64,000 nucleotides of DNA, taken from contig OY781043.1 in the NCBI GenBank assembly GCA_963676165.1, positions 124,001 to 188,000 of the forward strand, given 5' to 3'. Source of the DNA: JAQIBY01 sp963676165. Its GTDB lineage: Bacteria > Bacteroidota > Bacteroidia > Bacteroidales > ML635J-15. Positions within the stretch are counted from its first letter, which is position 1. The number at the start of each line of letters is the position of its first letter. Of this stretch, positions 1 to 8,787 are shown piece by piece. A program made the translations under genes and the position numbers. Under the pieces are notes generated by a model that saw nothing but the letters and a program-made list of their open reading frames with translations, did no database searches and was not told the DNA's origin.

Positions 1-590
1 CGAATACTAATGGATTCCTCAATGTTTGAATTTGGGAATTGCGGGTTGCGCATGAGCCAGACTTCACTTGGAATGGAGTTGTCTCCTCTTAATAAATATC
101 CTTGATTAATTACACCAAGACCAAATCCTGTACCGAGAGTTAACCCAACAAGATTTCTGTATTCTTTACTGCTTCCGGCCTGACGCAATTTTTGGTTCAA
201 GAGTGGGAGCGATCCATTCATTGCTTCTCCATAGGCAAAAAGGTCTGCATCGTTATTGATGAATACAGGGACTTGAAATGTTTTTTCTAGCAATGGACCT
301 AAAGCAACTCCTCCCCGATATGCTGGGAGATTTCCCAAATCGCCAATCACTCCATGTGTGAAATCTGAAGGACCGGGGAAAGCAAAACTTATAGCCGCAA
401 CTTTAGCGTTGTGCTGTTTTTGCAATTCTGTAAACCCTTGGATAATTGTATTTAGACTTTTGTCAAGATTATCTGCATGTGATGGCTTGCGAATGCTTTC
501 ACCAATGGTTTTGCCATGTTGTAAGGCTGAAAAAACAAAGTTTGTTCCTCCTGCATCAACACTTAAAATGAGAGGTTCTTCTTGTTTCAT
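1..590 (-). CDS. ROK-family sugar kinase, C-terminus cut by window edge
   Basis: The reading frame starts at an ATG at 590 on the minus strand and stays open to base 1, so about 196 N-terminal residues are visible and the C-terminus lies outside the window. The start carries the ATP phosphate-binding motif DAGGTN (residues 12-17). Further on come FPGP, INNDAD (catalytic Asp region of ROK kinases) and LGTGFGLG. ROK kinases phosphorylate hexoses such as glucose, fructose or N-acetyl sugars in the cytoplasm. The start lies 3 bases after the stop of the sugar transporter gene, so the two are almost certainly co-transcribed and the kinase probably traps the imported sugar. The exact substrate cannot be read. 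The zinc-binding ROK signature would be past the window edge. Confidence 0.9.
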   Translation of the reverse strand, partial: MKQEEPLILSVDAGGTNFVFSALQHGKTIGESIRKPSHADNLDKSLNTIIQGFTELQKQHNAKVAAISFAFPGPSDFTHGVIGDLGNLPAYRGGVALGPLLEKTFQVPVFINNDADLFAYGEAMNGSLPLLNQKLRQAGSSKEYRNLVGLTLGTGFGLGVINQGYLLRGDNSIPSEVWLMRNPQFPNSNIEESISI

Positions 591-593
591 TTG

Positions 594-1757
594 TTAAGCT
601 TTTTGATTTCGTAATGCAACAATAAATGCGTAAAGAATTGCAATTCCTGGAACAATAAAACTCATTGTGATATTGGTTAAATCCGCAACTTTACCGGTCA
701 GAATTGGAAGAATAGCTCCGCCAATTATTGCTGTAACCATTAATCCAGAAAGTTCATTCGTGTATTCTGGGTGCTTGTCAACTGTCATAGAAAAGACAAG
801 TGGGAATATGTTTGCAAAACCTAACCCAATTAATACAATGGATATAATGGCAATTGGCTGAGAATGTAAGAATAAACCAGCAATACCTAAGAGTGATAGG
901 ACAGTAGTTAGAAGTAAAAAGCGAGGTGCTTTCATCCAGTTGAGAATGACACCTCCAAGGAATCTACCTATCATAATGGTAAGAAAAAAGAGTCCTACAC
1001 TCGCAACACCAAGTTTTTCTATGTCTAACCCAAAATTGTAATCAAGATAACTTGGAAGTTTTGATGCCATGCTAACTTCTGCTCCAACATAGAGAAAAAT
1101 GGCAAGTACCATTAATGCAATATCAGAATTTCCGAGTAGTTTTAAGCAAGATTTTGCACTCGGAGGGTTGGTGTTGAGTGCTTTTTCTTTAATTGGGATT
1201 ACCATTAGGATTACAACAGTAATTCCAATAGCGACAGCATAAATAGGGAAAAGAATTTTCCAATCCAAACCCCACCAAACAGCAGCCGCTGCAGGAAGTA
1301 GTGCTCCGGAAAGTGAACCAATCGCTTTCACGAACTGACCAAAGCTTAGATTTCTGGAATATTTACCTTCAGGGGAAACATCTCGCATAATAGGGTTACC
1401 TGCTACTTGCAAAAGTGCTGCTCCTGCTCCAAGCAGTAAGATTGACAACAATAATACTGTAAATAAATCAAAGCTATAAACTATAGGGATGGATAGACCA
1501 AGTAATGCAATGACTAGTCCTAAAGTTAAAATCGTTTTTTTTCCTTTCCTTGCCATAATTAATGAGAAAGGAACCGATAGAATTCCAAACATCACAAATC
1601 CTGATGCAGGAACAAAACTAGCCATGAAGTTACTTAATGCGTATTCTTGTTTTACTAAATCTGTTAATGTCCCCGCGACATCTCCAAATCCCATACAAAA
1701 AAAGGTTAGAAATACCGGTATCGAGGCAACTGCAGGATTGATTTTTTTGTGATTCAT
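594..1757 (-). CDS. MFS sugar transporter, FucP/GluP-like
   Basis: This 387-residue protein is hydrophobic throughout, with about twelve membrane segments, and belongs to the major facilitator superfamily. The phrases LYVGAEVSMASKLPSYL in the middle and GGAILPILTGKVAD near the C-terminus resemble the fucose/glucose-galactose:proton symporter group (FucP, GluP, NagP), common in Bacteroidota. It sits in the inner membrane and should import a hexose or amino sugar. It lies 22 bases downstream of hemW and 3 bases upstream of a ROK kinase, which fits an uptake-phosphorylation pair. The substrate is not determined by sequence. FucP-type proteins are often somewhat longer (about 430 residues), but no truncation is apparent. 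Confidence 0.85.
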   Translation of the reverse strand: MNHKKINPAVASIPVFLTFFCMGFGDVAGTLTDLVKQEYALSNFMASFVPASGFVMFGILSVPFSLIMARKGKKTILTLGLVIALLGLSIPIVYSFDLFTVLLLSILLLGAGAALLQVAGNPIMRDVSPEGKYSRNLSFGQFVKAIGSLSGALLPAAAAVWWGLDWKILFPIYAVAIGITVVILMVIPIKEKALNTNPPSAKSCLKLLGNSDIALMVLAIFLYVGAEVSMASKLPSYLDYNFGLDIEKLGVASVGLFFLTIMIGRFLGGVILNWMKAPRFLLLTTVLSLLGIAGLFLHSQPIAIISIVLIGLGFANIFPLVFSMTVDKHPEYTNELSGLMVTAIIGGAILPILTGKVADLTNITMSFIVPGIAILYAFIVALRNQKA

Positions 1758-1779
1758 TGCATTTTATTTTTATTTGTGC

Positions 1780-2892
1780 CTAAATATAAAGAATATCTTT
1801 TAAGATGGCATCTGAAACAAATAAAGCTTCTTGTTTTAAGCTGTACAACATGTCAACATGCTGCATTAATTTTTTGTCTATGAGTTGATTAAATTTTTGT
1901 TCGAGTTGTTCTGTTTCAAGTGATGGAAAATCATTTTTCAGCTGAATGAGGCTAATTCCTTTGCGGGTTCTCAGTCGGGTTATCAGAAAATCATTGACTT
2001 TGTCGAGTGTGCTAAGTGTTTCACTTTCTCTTAATGAAGTTGGATTTTCAAGGTAAGCTTTAATGTTGGGCTGATTCCAGTAACGAGTATTATTACCATC
2101 GTAAGAATGTGCTGATGGACCAAATCCAAAGTATGGAGATCCATCCCAGTAGGATGAGTTGTGTTGGCTATGGTAGCCTGATTTGGCGAAGTTGCTAATC
2201 TCATACCATGGAAATCCTTTCGATTCTGTTTTTTCAAAAAGCATATGAAACTGAGCGAGACTTATATCCTCATTGGGTAGTTGAATGATCTGTTTTTCAA
2301 CTTGTTTGTGCATGAGTGTGCCAGGCTCTAAGCCAAGGTGGTATGCTGATAAGTGCGTAATTCCCGAATTCAATAATTGATTCAGTGATGTTTCCCATTG
2401 TTCGACACTTAATTCGGGTAAACCATAAATTAAGTCAGTACTCAGGTTACCAAACCCTTTTTTAATGGATAATTCAATGCAATGCAAAGCATCTTTTGCT
2501 GTATGATTTCTTTTCAGTTGTTTTAAAATATCATCATTTGTGGATTGAACACCTACGCTTAAGCGATTTATTCCTGCCTGTTTCCAGTCGATTAATTTAC
2601 TTTCTGAAATATCCTCAGGATTAGCTTCTAAAGTGATTTCTGCCTTGTCTGAAACTGAAAATGTTTCATGAATGTCATTGAGAATGTTGTCAAGGTCTTT
2701 GCTTTCCAAAATGGATGGTGTTCCTCCACCAAAGTAAATACTTTGGATGGGTTCGGATGATGCATTGTGCTTGATTTCTTTGCGTATAGCTTTCGTGAAA
2801 TCTGGAAGTAAAGAAGGTCTGGCAACAGAATAGAAATCGCAATATGAACATTTCTTTCTGCAAAATGGGATATGTAAATAAATGCCAGCCAT
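1780..2892 (-). CDS. hemW: HemW, radical SAM haem chaperone (coproporphyrinogen oxidase-like)
   Basis: This 370-residue protein begins MAGIYLHIPFC, and the radical-SAM cluster motif follows as CRKKCSYC (CxxxCxxC). Then come the FGGGTPS glycine motif, the SVGVQS segment and the C-terminal HemN-like domain. HemW proteins are often annotated as oxygen-independent coproporphyrinogen III oxidase. They lack the N-terminal extension of true HemN and, in studied cases, bind haem and deliver it to respiratory enzymes. The short N-terminus here, with the motif at about residue 12, favours HemW over HemN. It lies upstream of the sugar transporter gene with 22 bases between, so the transporter and kinase may be read from the hemW transcript. 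Confidence 0.9.
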   Translation of the reverse strand: MAGIYLHIPFCRKKCSYCDFYSVARPSLLPDFTKAIRKEIKHNASSEPIQSIYFGGGTPSILESKDLDNILNDIHETFSVSDKAEITLEANPEDISESKLIDWKQAGINRLSVGVQSTNDDILKQLKRNHTAKDALHCIELSIKKGFGNLSTDLIYGLPELSVEQWETSLNQLLNSGITHLSAYHLGLEPGTLMHKQVEKQIIQLPNEDISLAQFHMLFEKTESKGFPWYEISNFAKSGYHSQHNSSYWDGSPYFGFGPSAHSYDGNNTRYWNQPNIKAYLENPTSLRESETLSTLDKVNDFLITRLRTRKGISLIQLKNDFPSLETEQLEQKFNQLIDKKLMQHVDMLYSLKQEALFVSDAILKDILYI

Positions 2893-2918
2893 CTAATTTT
2901 ATGTTGAAATTCGTATCA

Positions 2919-2952
2919 TAAAAAAGAGGTTGCCTTAAATGACAACCTCTTT
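2919..2952 (-). terminator. Rho-independent terminator after the 520-residue exported protein gene
   Basis: A 10-bp perfect stem (AAAGAGGTTG / CAACCTCTTT, 2923-2932 with 2943-2952) has a 10-base loop. Read on the minus strand it is followed by a T run. It lies 20 bases after the stop codon at 2972, separating that gene from hemW. Confidence 0.8.
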
Positions 2953-2971
2953 GTATTTATCAGGATTATAA

Positions 2972-4534
2972 TTATTCGACAAAGAATCTAGCAAATTTAA
3001 TTGTTGACCCTTTTTTTGTGTAAATGAAGTGCTTATTGTTATGCACTGACATAAGTTCAGGTTTAATAATTTGTTTTTTGTGTTTTGAATCAAACATGTA
3101 TGATCCATAAACTTTTCCATCAGAAAATACAGTTACGGTTAAGGCACGACCTCTACGACCAGGGCTTTTTGCCTCTTTTAAATCTTCGCTGTTGTACATG
3201 TCGTTAGCCAACATTTTGAGGTTTTTGTGATTACCGTTGTAATACAATTTGATTTTTTCACCAAGTACAGTCATTCCGAATGAAGAATAATCGCCAAAGT
3301 CGTTATAAGATGATTGTGATTTAGGAACACGAGTCATCCATTCAAAATTGTTGTTACGATCAACTTTTGCAACAATGAGATCATTGTATTTATAATAACT
3401 GTTGTAAGAAACTTCTTTTGTTCTTGGGTCGATGATGCTATCTACCCACTCATTGTAATGTTCAGCTAACAATACAGGCTCACCAGTACTAAGGTAAACA
3501 ATGTCTCTAAGTTGATAATTGTACATTTCGTCTCTATCTTCCATGAGATGCATTGCACGGAAATCACGCTCTTCGTTTCTTTCCATGGTGTAATAAGTTG
3601 TTTTGCGATCAATAGGTGCCCATTCTTTTGTTTTGAGGTCAAGGCGTTCGTGGAAGATTCCGGAATATTCGGTTTTGTTTTTCTTTGCCATGAAACCCAT
3701 AACGTCAACGAATTTGTCTTTTTCATTCACCGCGATCATTGCATTTTGTGGAATGAATTTTTCAACGCTAACAGGATATTCACTTACGCGACTGAGTTCA
3801 ACGTCATACATTAAAATGCTATATTCAAAAACTTCAGGACCTCTTCTGCCGCGCTTATCGCTTTGAGGTTTAAGTTTTGCAAGCATTAAGATGTCTAGAT
3901 TGTCCATCACAACAAATTGAACGATATTAAATTCACGATCAACTAAAGGAAGTTTGATGGTTTTATTCAATATTTCATTCAAATCGGCATCGTAAAATTT
4001 TAAGAAATAAGGTTCTTCATTGTATTTTTGGAAAGGACGATAGTAATTCACAAAAATATTTTTCTTGTTTTCTGTCAAACGTACGTCAAAGTTAACCACA
4101 ATGTTTTGATTGGTTAAGCGACCAATTGGTTTGCTTTCTCCAATGATTTTCCCCGCTTTATTGACGTGTTGTGCGTACAATGTTTTTTGTTTGATGGACT
4201 CATTTGTTACAGTTGTGAACATAATGAGTTTTTCATTGAGGTAGAACATTTCCTTAAATTCTGCCTGAACACCACCAACAGAAGGGAGGATGAGACGGTT
4301 TGAGCTCTCTTTTACGAGGTTGTCTGAATTCCAAAATTCCAGCCAGATGCTATTATCATAATCTGTTTTGAGGACATAAAAACCGGTTTTGTCTGCACCA
4401 ATCATTTTTTGATATGTTTCTCCATTCTCCAGCTTTATTTTTTGATCAACGCCAAAATCGCAGTTTACAGTCTGAGCAGTAGTGACTGCAGACATGATAA
4501 AAAGTCCTAAAATAAAAGTTACTATACGTTTCAT
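2972..4534 (-). CDS. Exported protein of unknown function, 520 residues
   Basis: The protein starts with a clear Sec signal peptide (MKRIVTFILGLFIMSAVTTAQ, cleavage likely near residue 20). A mature part of about 500 residues follows without membrane segments. The mature part alternates short hydrophobic beta-like stretches with charged turns, for example LILPSVGGVQAEF, NIFVNYYRPF and PVLLAEHYNEW, as expected of a beta-propeller or other all-beta fold. No catalytic motif stands out. There is no lipobox and no T9SS sorting domain: the C-terminus reads KFARFFVE. It is flanked by a terminator downstream and by rlmN 80 bases upstream. I do not recognise the family; proteins of this look are common in Bacteroidota periplasm. 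A periplasmic location is inferred from the signal peptide. Confidence 0.8.
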   Translation of the reverse strand: MKRIVTFILGLFIMSAVTTAQTVNCDFGVDQKIKLENGETYQKMIGADKTGFYVLKTDYDNSIWLEFWNSDNLVKESSNRLILPSVGGVQAEFKEMFYLNEKLIMFTTVTNESIKQKTLYAQHVNKAGKIIGESKPIGRLTNQNIVVNFDVRLTENKKNIFVNYYRPFQKYNEEPYFLKFYDADLNEILNKTIKLPLVDREFNIVQFVVMDNLDILMLAKLKPQSDKRGRRGPEVFEYSILMYDVELSRVSEYPVSVEKFIPQNAMIAVNEKDKFVDVMGFMAKKNKTEYSGIFHERLDLKTKEWAPIDRKTTYYTMERNEERDFRAMHLMEDRDEMYNYQLRDIVYLSTGEPVLLAEHYNEWVDSIIDPRTKEVSYNSYYKYNDLIVAKVDRNNNFEWMTRVPKSQSSYNDFGDYSSFGMTVLGEKIKLYYNGNHKNLKMLANDMYNSEDLKEAKSPGRRGRALTVTVFSDGKVYGSYMFDSKHKKQIIKPELMSVHNNKHFIYTKKGSTIKFARFFVE

Positions 4535-4614
4535 AATCTCAGTGGTTTATTTTCCAGTTAATGTGCTAAAATATCAATAATTTTTTAGAATCCGAATAGT
4601 GATTGGCTATGCAT

Positions 4615-5661
4615 TTAAATTTTCTTGCGAAATTTATTTGCTAATTGTCCGCAAGCAGCGTCCACATCTGCACCTCGGCTTCTTCGTAATTTTACAATCA
4701 GATTTTTACTTTCCAGATATGCAATGAATTTTTGAGTGGGATTTTCACTGCTTTTTTCATAAGGAAGTCCTAAAACCGGATTGTATTCAATCAAATTAAT
4801 TTTGCAAGGCGTGATTTTGGTAAACTCAGCAAGTTCCTTAACATCACTTTGTTTGTCATTAATTCCTTTAAGCAAAACATACTCATAGCTGATTCTGTGT
4901 TTTGTTTTCTCGTGGTAGTATTGCAAAGACTCTGCCAAATCAGCAAGCTTATGTTTGTTGTTTATTGGCATAATTTTTTTTCGAAGCTCATCATTGGCAG
5001 CGTGCAGCGATATAGAAAGCTTAATCTTTAAGCCGTCATCAGCCATTTGCTTAATTTTGTCAGAAAGTCCGCAAGTACTAAGCGTTATGCGCCTTGGGCT
5101 CATGCCAAGACCCATTTCAGATGTCATATGATGAACAGCTGTTCTGGTTGATTCGTAATTGTCAAGCGGTTCTCCCATGCCCATAATGACAACATTACTC
5201 AACCCATTACCGTAGGTTTCTTTTGATAGTTCGTTTAGTAAATACACTTGTAAGAAAATTTCACCGGCACTTAAGTTTCTTGAAAAGCCAAGACCTGCAG
5301 TTGCACAAAACTTACATCCCATACGGCAACCTACTTGGGTGGAGATGCATGCTGTAACTCGTTCTTGTGATGGGATAAGCACTCCCTCAATAAAGGCATT
5401 GTCGTTTAATTTGAACCCAGTTTTCACTGTGCCGTCTGAGCTGTGTTGTGTAGTGAGGATTGATAGTTGTGTTAAACTGAAATCCTCTTTAAGCTTTTCT
5501 CTCAGCGATTTTGAGAGGTTTGACATGTCATCAAAATCCTGCACAGCTTGTTGCCACAACCAATGAGAAATTTGTTTTTGACGAAACGCTTTTTCTCCAC
5601 GGGATATAAGCCATGAACTAATTTGCTCAGAAGTTTGTTGTCTTAAATCAGGTTTTGACAT
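4615..5661 (-). CDS. rlmN: RlmN, dual-specificity 23S rRNA / tRNA adenine-C2 methyltransferase
   Basis: This radical SAM enzyme methylates C2 of A2503 in 23S rRNA and of A37 in some tRNAs. The cluster motif appears as CRMGCKFC (CxxxCxxC) followed by ATAGLGF. The VVIMGMGEPLDNY segment and the C-terminal RRSRGADVDAACGQL with the methyl-accepting Cys are also present. I chose the ATG at 5661 (348 residues, MSKPDLRQ). A longer frame opens with a TTG at 5691, but its ten extra residues do not resemble the family. The gene is divergent from the S46 peptidase gene, with a 92-base shared upstream region. Confidence 0.95.
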   Translation of the reverse strand: MSKPDLRQQTSEQISSWLISRGEKAFRQKQISHWLWQQAVQDFDDMSNLSKSLREKLKEDFSLTQLSILTTQHSSDGTVKTGFKLNDNAFIEGVLIPSQERVTACISTQVGCRMGCKFCATAGLGFSRNLSAGEIFLQVYLLNELSKETYGNGLSNVVIMGMGEPLDNYESTRTAVHHMTSEMGLGMSPRRITLSTCGLSDKIKQMADDGLKIKLSISLHAANDELRKKIMPINNKHKLADLAESLQYYHEKTKHRISYEYVLLKGINDKQSDVKELAEFTKITPCKINLIEYNPVLGLPYEKSSENPTQKFIAYLESKNLIVKLRRSRGADVDAACGQLANKFRKKI

Positions 5662-5753
5662 TAACAAGAGTTTAAGTGTATCTGTGCACAAATTTAATGG
5701 ATAAATATTAAATTTGACGCCATATTGAAAATCTATTAATTAAAATTTGTTAT

Positions 5754-7931
5754 ATGAAACGTTTATTGAGTTTTGTTCTTATCATTAGCTTGTCTCTTAG
5801 TGGTTTTAAAGCGATGGCTGATGAGGGAATGTGGTTGCTTTCTCTAATTGGAAAGAACTATGAGGAAATGAAAGAAAAGGGCTTGAAATTAAGTGCTGAA
5901 GATATTTACAGCATTAATCAAGCTTCGCTTAAAGATGCAATTGTTGGTTTAGGAAACGAAGGTTCTCCTTTCGGACACTTCTGTACTGGCGAAATTATCT
6001 CTGATCGGGGATTGATGTTGACAAACCACCATTGTGGATATGGTATGATTCAACAGCATTCAAGTGTTGAAAACGATTACCTTAAAGATGGTTTTTGGGC
6101 AATGTCAAAAGATCAGGAGTTGCCAAACGAAGGTATTACTGCATCTATTCTCGTTCGAATGGAAGATGTTACTGAAGAAATAACTTCTGAATTAACCGAT
6201 GAGATGACTGAAGCAGATCGTGCTGCTAAAATCCGTGAGATTTCTTCAAAAATCACAGAAAATGCAGAAGAAGGAACTGACTATTCTGCTCAAGTAGCAA
6301 GTATGTTTGATAACAATCAATTTTTCCTTTTTGTTTACATCATTTATAAAGATGTGCGTTTAGTTGGTGCACCTCCAGAAGACATGGGTAAATTTGGTGG
6401 TGATACTGATAACTGGAGCTGGCCTCGCCATACTGCGGATTTCTCAATGTTCCGTATTTATACCGACGCTGATGGAAAACCTGCATCTTACAGTGAAGAG
6501 AATATTCCATTGAAACCAAAACATCACTTGCCTGTATCAATCAAAGGTATTGAAGAAGATGATTTTGCAATGGTAATGGGTTTCCCTGGTACTACAGATC
6601 GTTATATGACTTCTTATGGTCTTAAAGAAACAATGGATATCACAAACACATGGCGTTATAAAATTCGTACTGTAAAATTAGATGCCATGCGTGAAGACAT
6701 GAATGCAGATCCCAAAATTAAACTTCAATACGCATCAAAATATGCACGTAGTGCAAACTATTGGAAATATTCTCATGAGCAAAACATTGCATTGAAACAA
6801 CTCAATACAATGGGTCAGAAACAAGCACTTGAATCAAAATATCAAGCTTGGGCTGATAATCTACGCACAGAAAAATACCGTAATGTACTTTCTACCATTG
6901 AAACTGCATACAGTAGCCGCAGTGAAGATGCATATGCTCGTCAATTCTTATTGGAAGCTTTATTGACTGGAGCTGACCTACCATTGTTTGCAATTCAAAC
7001 CTCTGGACTTTTTGAAAAACTGACAGAAAAAGATTTGTCTGATGATGATAAGGCAATGATTGTTGAGCGCTTGAAAGGTTTAGCAAAAGATTTTTATAAA
7101 GATTATAATGCAGGTACTGAGCAAAAAATGCTTGCTGCACTTTACAATTATTTTGGTGAGCATGTGGATGCTAAATATCATCCAGAAGTTTATGCTGCAG
7201 TCAATAAAAAATGCAAAGGTGACTTTGATAAATGGGCTGAGAGCTTGATCGCTAAAGAAAAAACTTTCTTTGCAACTGAAGAAAGCATGATGGAATTCCT
7301 TGAAAAACCAAATGCAAAGAAAATTTTGAAAGACCCTATGTACCAGATGGGTTCTTCTGTTTACAGTAAGTTCCGTGAAGTTTCTGCTTCTATGAGTCAA
7401 TCATCAGAAGGTTTAGAGCGCGCACGTCGTTTATTTGTTGAAGGGCTAATGACAATTGGAAACGATGAAATTTGGTACCCAGATGCAAACTCAACTATCC
7501 GTTTGACTTATGGTAAAGTTGGTGGATATGTACCACGTGATGCTGTTTATTATAAGTATTTTACAACTATGGATGGAATCTTAGAAAAAGCTGATCCTAA
7601 TGATATGGAATTCAATATTCCTGCTCGTTTGCAGAAACTTGCTGAAGCTAAAGATTATGGTCGTTATGCTGACAAAAATGGAGAATTACCTGTATGTTTC
7701 CTTACAGATAATGACATTACCGGTGGTAACTCTGGTTCTCCTGTTATCAATGCAAATGGTGAATTAATCGGAACTGCTTTTGATGGAAACGGTGAAGCGA
7801 TGAGTGGTGATATTGAGTTTGAAGATAACTTGCAACGTTGTATCAACCTTGATGTACGTTACACTTTGTGGATTATTGAAAAATTTGCTGGTGCTACCAA
7901 CCTAATTGAAGAAATGACAATTGTTGAATAG
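5754..7931 (+). CDS. S46 family dipeptidyl-peptidase, DPP7-like
   Basis: The 725-residue length and signal peptide (residues 1-22) match periplasmic dipeptidyl-peptidases 7 and 11 of Bacteroidota. The chymotrypsin-like triad can be read: His93 in TNHHCGYG, Asp229 in WPRHTADFS and Ser660 in GGNSGSP. The family's S1-site specificity residue lies 18 positions after the serine. Here it is Gly678 (AFDGN), as in DPP7, which prefers hydrophobic P1 residues, rather than Arg as in the acid-specific DPP11. The enzyme would release dipeptides from peptides in the periplasm, supporting peptide nutrition. It is a single gene between divergent rlmN and a strong terminator. The Gly/Arg rule is established for the family; its use here is inference. 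Confidence 0.92.
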   Translation: MKRLLSFVLIISLSLSGFKAMADEGMWLLSLIGKNYEEMKEKGLKLSAEDIYSINQASLKDAIVGLGNEGSPFGHFCTGEIISDRGLMLTNHHCGYGMIQQHSSVENDYLKDGFWAMSKDQELPNEGITASILVRMEDVTEEITSELTDEMTEADRAAKIREISSKITENAEEGTDYSAQVASMFDNNQFFLFVYIIYKDVRLVGAPPEDMGKFGGDTDNWSWPRHTADFSMFRIYTDADGKPASYSEENIPLKPKHHLPVSIKGIEEDDFAMVMGFPGTTDRYMTSYGLKETMDITNTWRYKIRTVKLDAMREDMNADPKIKLQYASKYARSANYWKYSHEQNIALKQLNTMGQKQALESKYQAWADNLRTEKYRNVLSTIETAYSSRSEDAYARQFLLEALLTGADLPLFAIQTSGLFEKLTEKDLSDDDKAMIVERLKGLAKDFYKDYNAGTEQKMLAALYNYFGEHVDAKYHPEVYAAVNKKCKGDFDKWAESLIAKEKTFFATEESMMEFLEKPNAKKILKDPMYQMGSSVYSKFREVSASMSQSSEGLERARRLFVEGLMTIGNDEIWYPDANSTIRLTYGKVGGYVPRDAVYYKYFTTMDGILEKADPNDMEFNIPARLQKLAEAKDYGRYADKNGELPVCFLTDNDITGGNSGSPVINANGELIGTAFDGNGEAMSGDIEFEDNLQRCINLDVRYTLWIIEKFAGATNLIEEMTIVE

Positions 7932-7950
7932 TACAGTTTAACGAATAGCA

Positions 7951-7985
7951 AAAGAGCGGATTCGTTAGAATCCGCTCTTTTTTTT
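7951..7985 (+). terminator. Terminator after S46 peptidase, probably bidirectional
   Basis: A 13-bp perfect stem (AAAGAGCGGATTC, loop GTTA, GAATCCGCTCTTT) is followed by a T run on the plus strand. It sits between convergent genes (S46 peptidase and lpxA), 20 bases after the peptidase stop. Its opposite face also ends in several Ts, so it may serve lpxA as well. Confidence 0.9.
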
Positions 7986-8003
7986 ATGTGATTGATAAGT
8001 TGT

Positions 8004-8786
8004 CTATTTATCATGATACCCTCGAATGATACCACGTTTAGAATTTTTTACAAAGAGAATAATTTCATCACGCTCTTTTGTTGCTGCCATTTCAGCTTCA
8101 ATGTATTCAATTGCTTGACTTCGATTCATTCCATTGTGGAATAAGTTTTTGTAAATTTCTTGAATTTCATTAATTTTTTCGTTCGTAAATTCACGACGAC
8201 GAAGTCCTATTGAATTTGTTCCTGTATATGTCAACGGTTCTCTTCCTGCTTTAGAATATGGAGGAACATCTTTACCAACTTTTGAACCACCTTGAAGCAT
8301 TGTATGAGCTCCTATATGAACAAATTGATGCACCAAAGAAGCTGCGCTAATAATTGCAAAATCATCCACAACAACTTCACCTGCTAGCGTTGCCCCATTT
8401 ACAAGAATGACATTATTACCAACAACGCAATCATGAGCAATATGAACATATGCCATCATAAGGCAATTTGAACCAATGACAGTTTTTCCTTTTGCTGCAG
8501 TTCCACGATTAATGGTGACACACTCTCTGATTGTATTGTTGTCGCCAATTTCAACATATGTTTCTTCTCCTTGGAACTTGAGATCTTGCGGGATGGCTCC
8601 AATGACAGCTCCAGGAAAGATTTTGCAGTTTTTCCCAATTGTTACGTTTTCCATGATGGTAACATTTGGTCCAATCCAACTACCTTCACCAATTACAACA
8701 TTTTTGCTAATGGTTACAAATGGTTCGATAACTACATTTGATGCAATTTTTGCATCAGGATGAACATATGATAATGGCTGATTCAT
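8004..8786 (-). CDS. lpxA: LpxA, UDP-N-acetylglucosamine acyltransferase
   Basis: LpxA transfers a 3-hydroxyacyl chain from ACP to UDP-GlcNAc, the first step of lipid A synthesis in the cytoplasm. The 260-residue protein consists of left-handed beta-helix hexapeptide repeats (VVIGEGS, VTIGKNC and others), the catalytic His in the segment VHIAHDCVVG, and the C-terminal helical region with LRRREF. I took the ATG at 8786 (MNQPLSYVHP), one base after the lpxC-fabZ stop, instead of an in-frame start six codons earlier that would overlap that gene. It is the last gene of the HD-lpxD-lpxC/fabZ-lpxA set. Confidence 0.96.
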   Translation of the reverse strand: MNQPLSYVHPDAKIASNVVIEPFVTISKNVVIGEGSWIGPNVTIMENVTIGKNCKIFPGAVIGAIPQDLKFQGEETYVEIGDNNTIRECVTINRGTAAKGKTVIGSNCLMMAYVHIAHDCVVGNNVILVNGATLAGEVVVDDFAIISAASLVHQFVHIGAHTMLQGGSKVGKDVPPYSKAGREPLTYTGTNSIGLRRREFTNEKINEIQEIYKNLFHNGMNRSQAIEYIEAEMAATKERDEIILFVKNSKRGIIRGYHDK

Positions 8787-8787
8787 G

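Noticed and set aside
5662..5691. Longer rlmN start at a TTG
   Set aside because: Adds ten residues not expected in the family; the ATG at 5661 gives the normal N-terminus.
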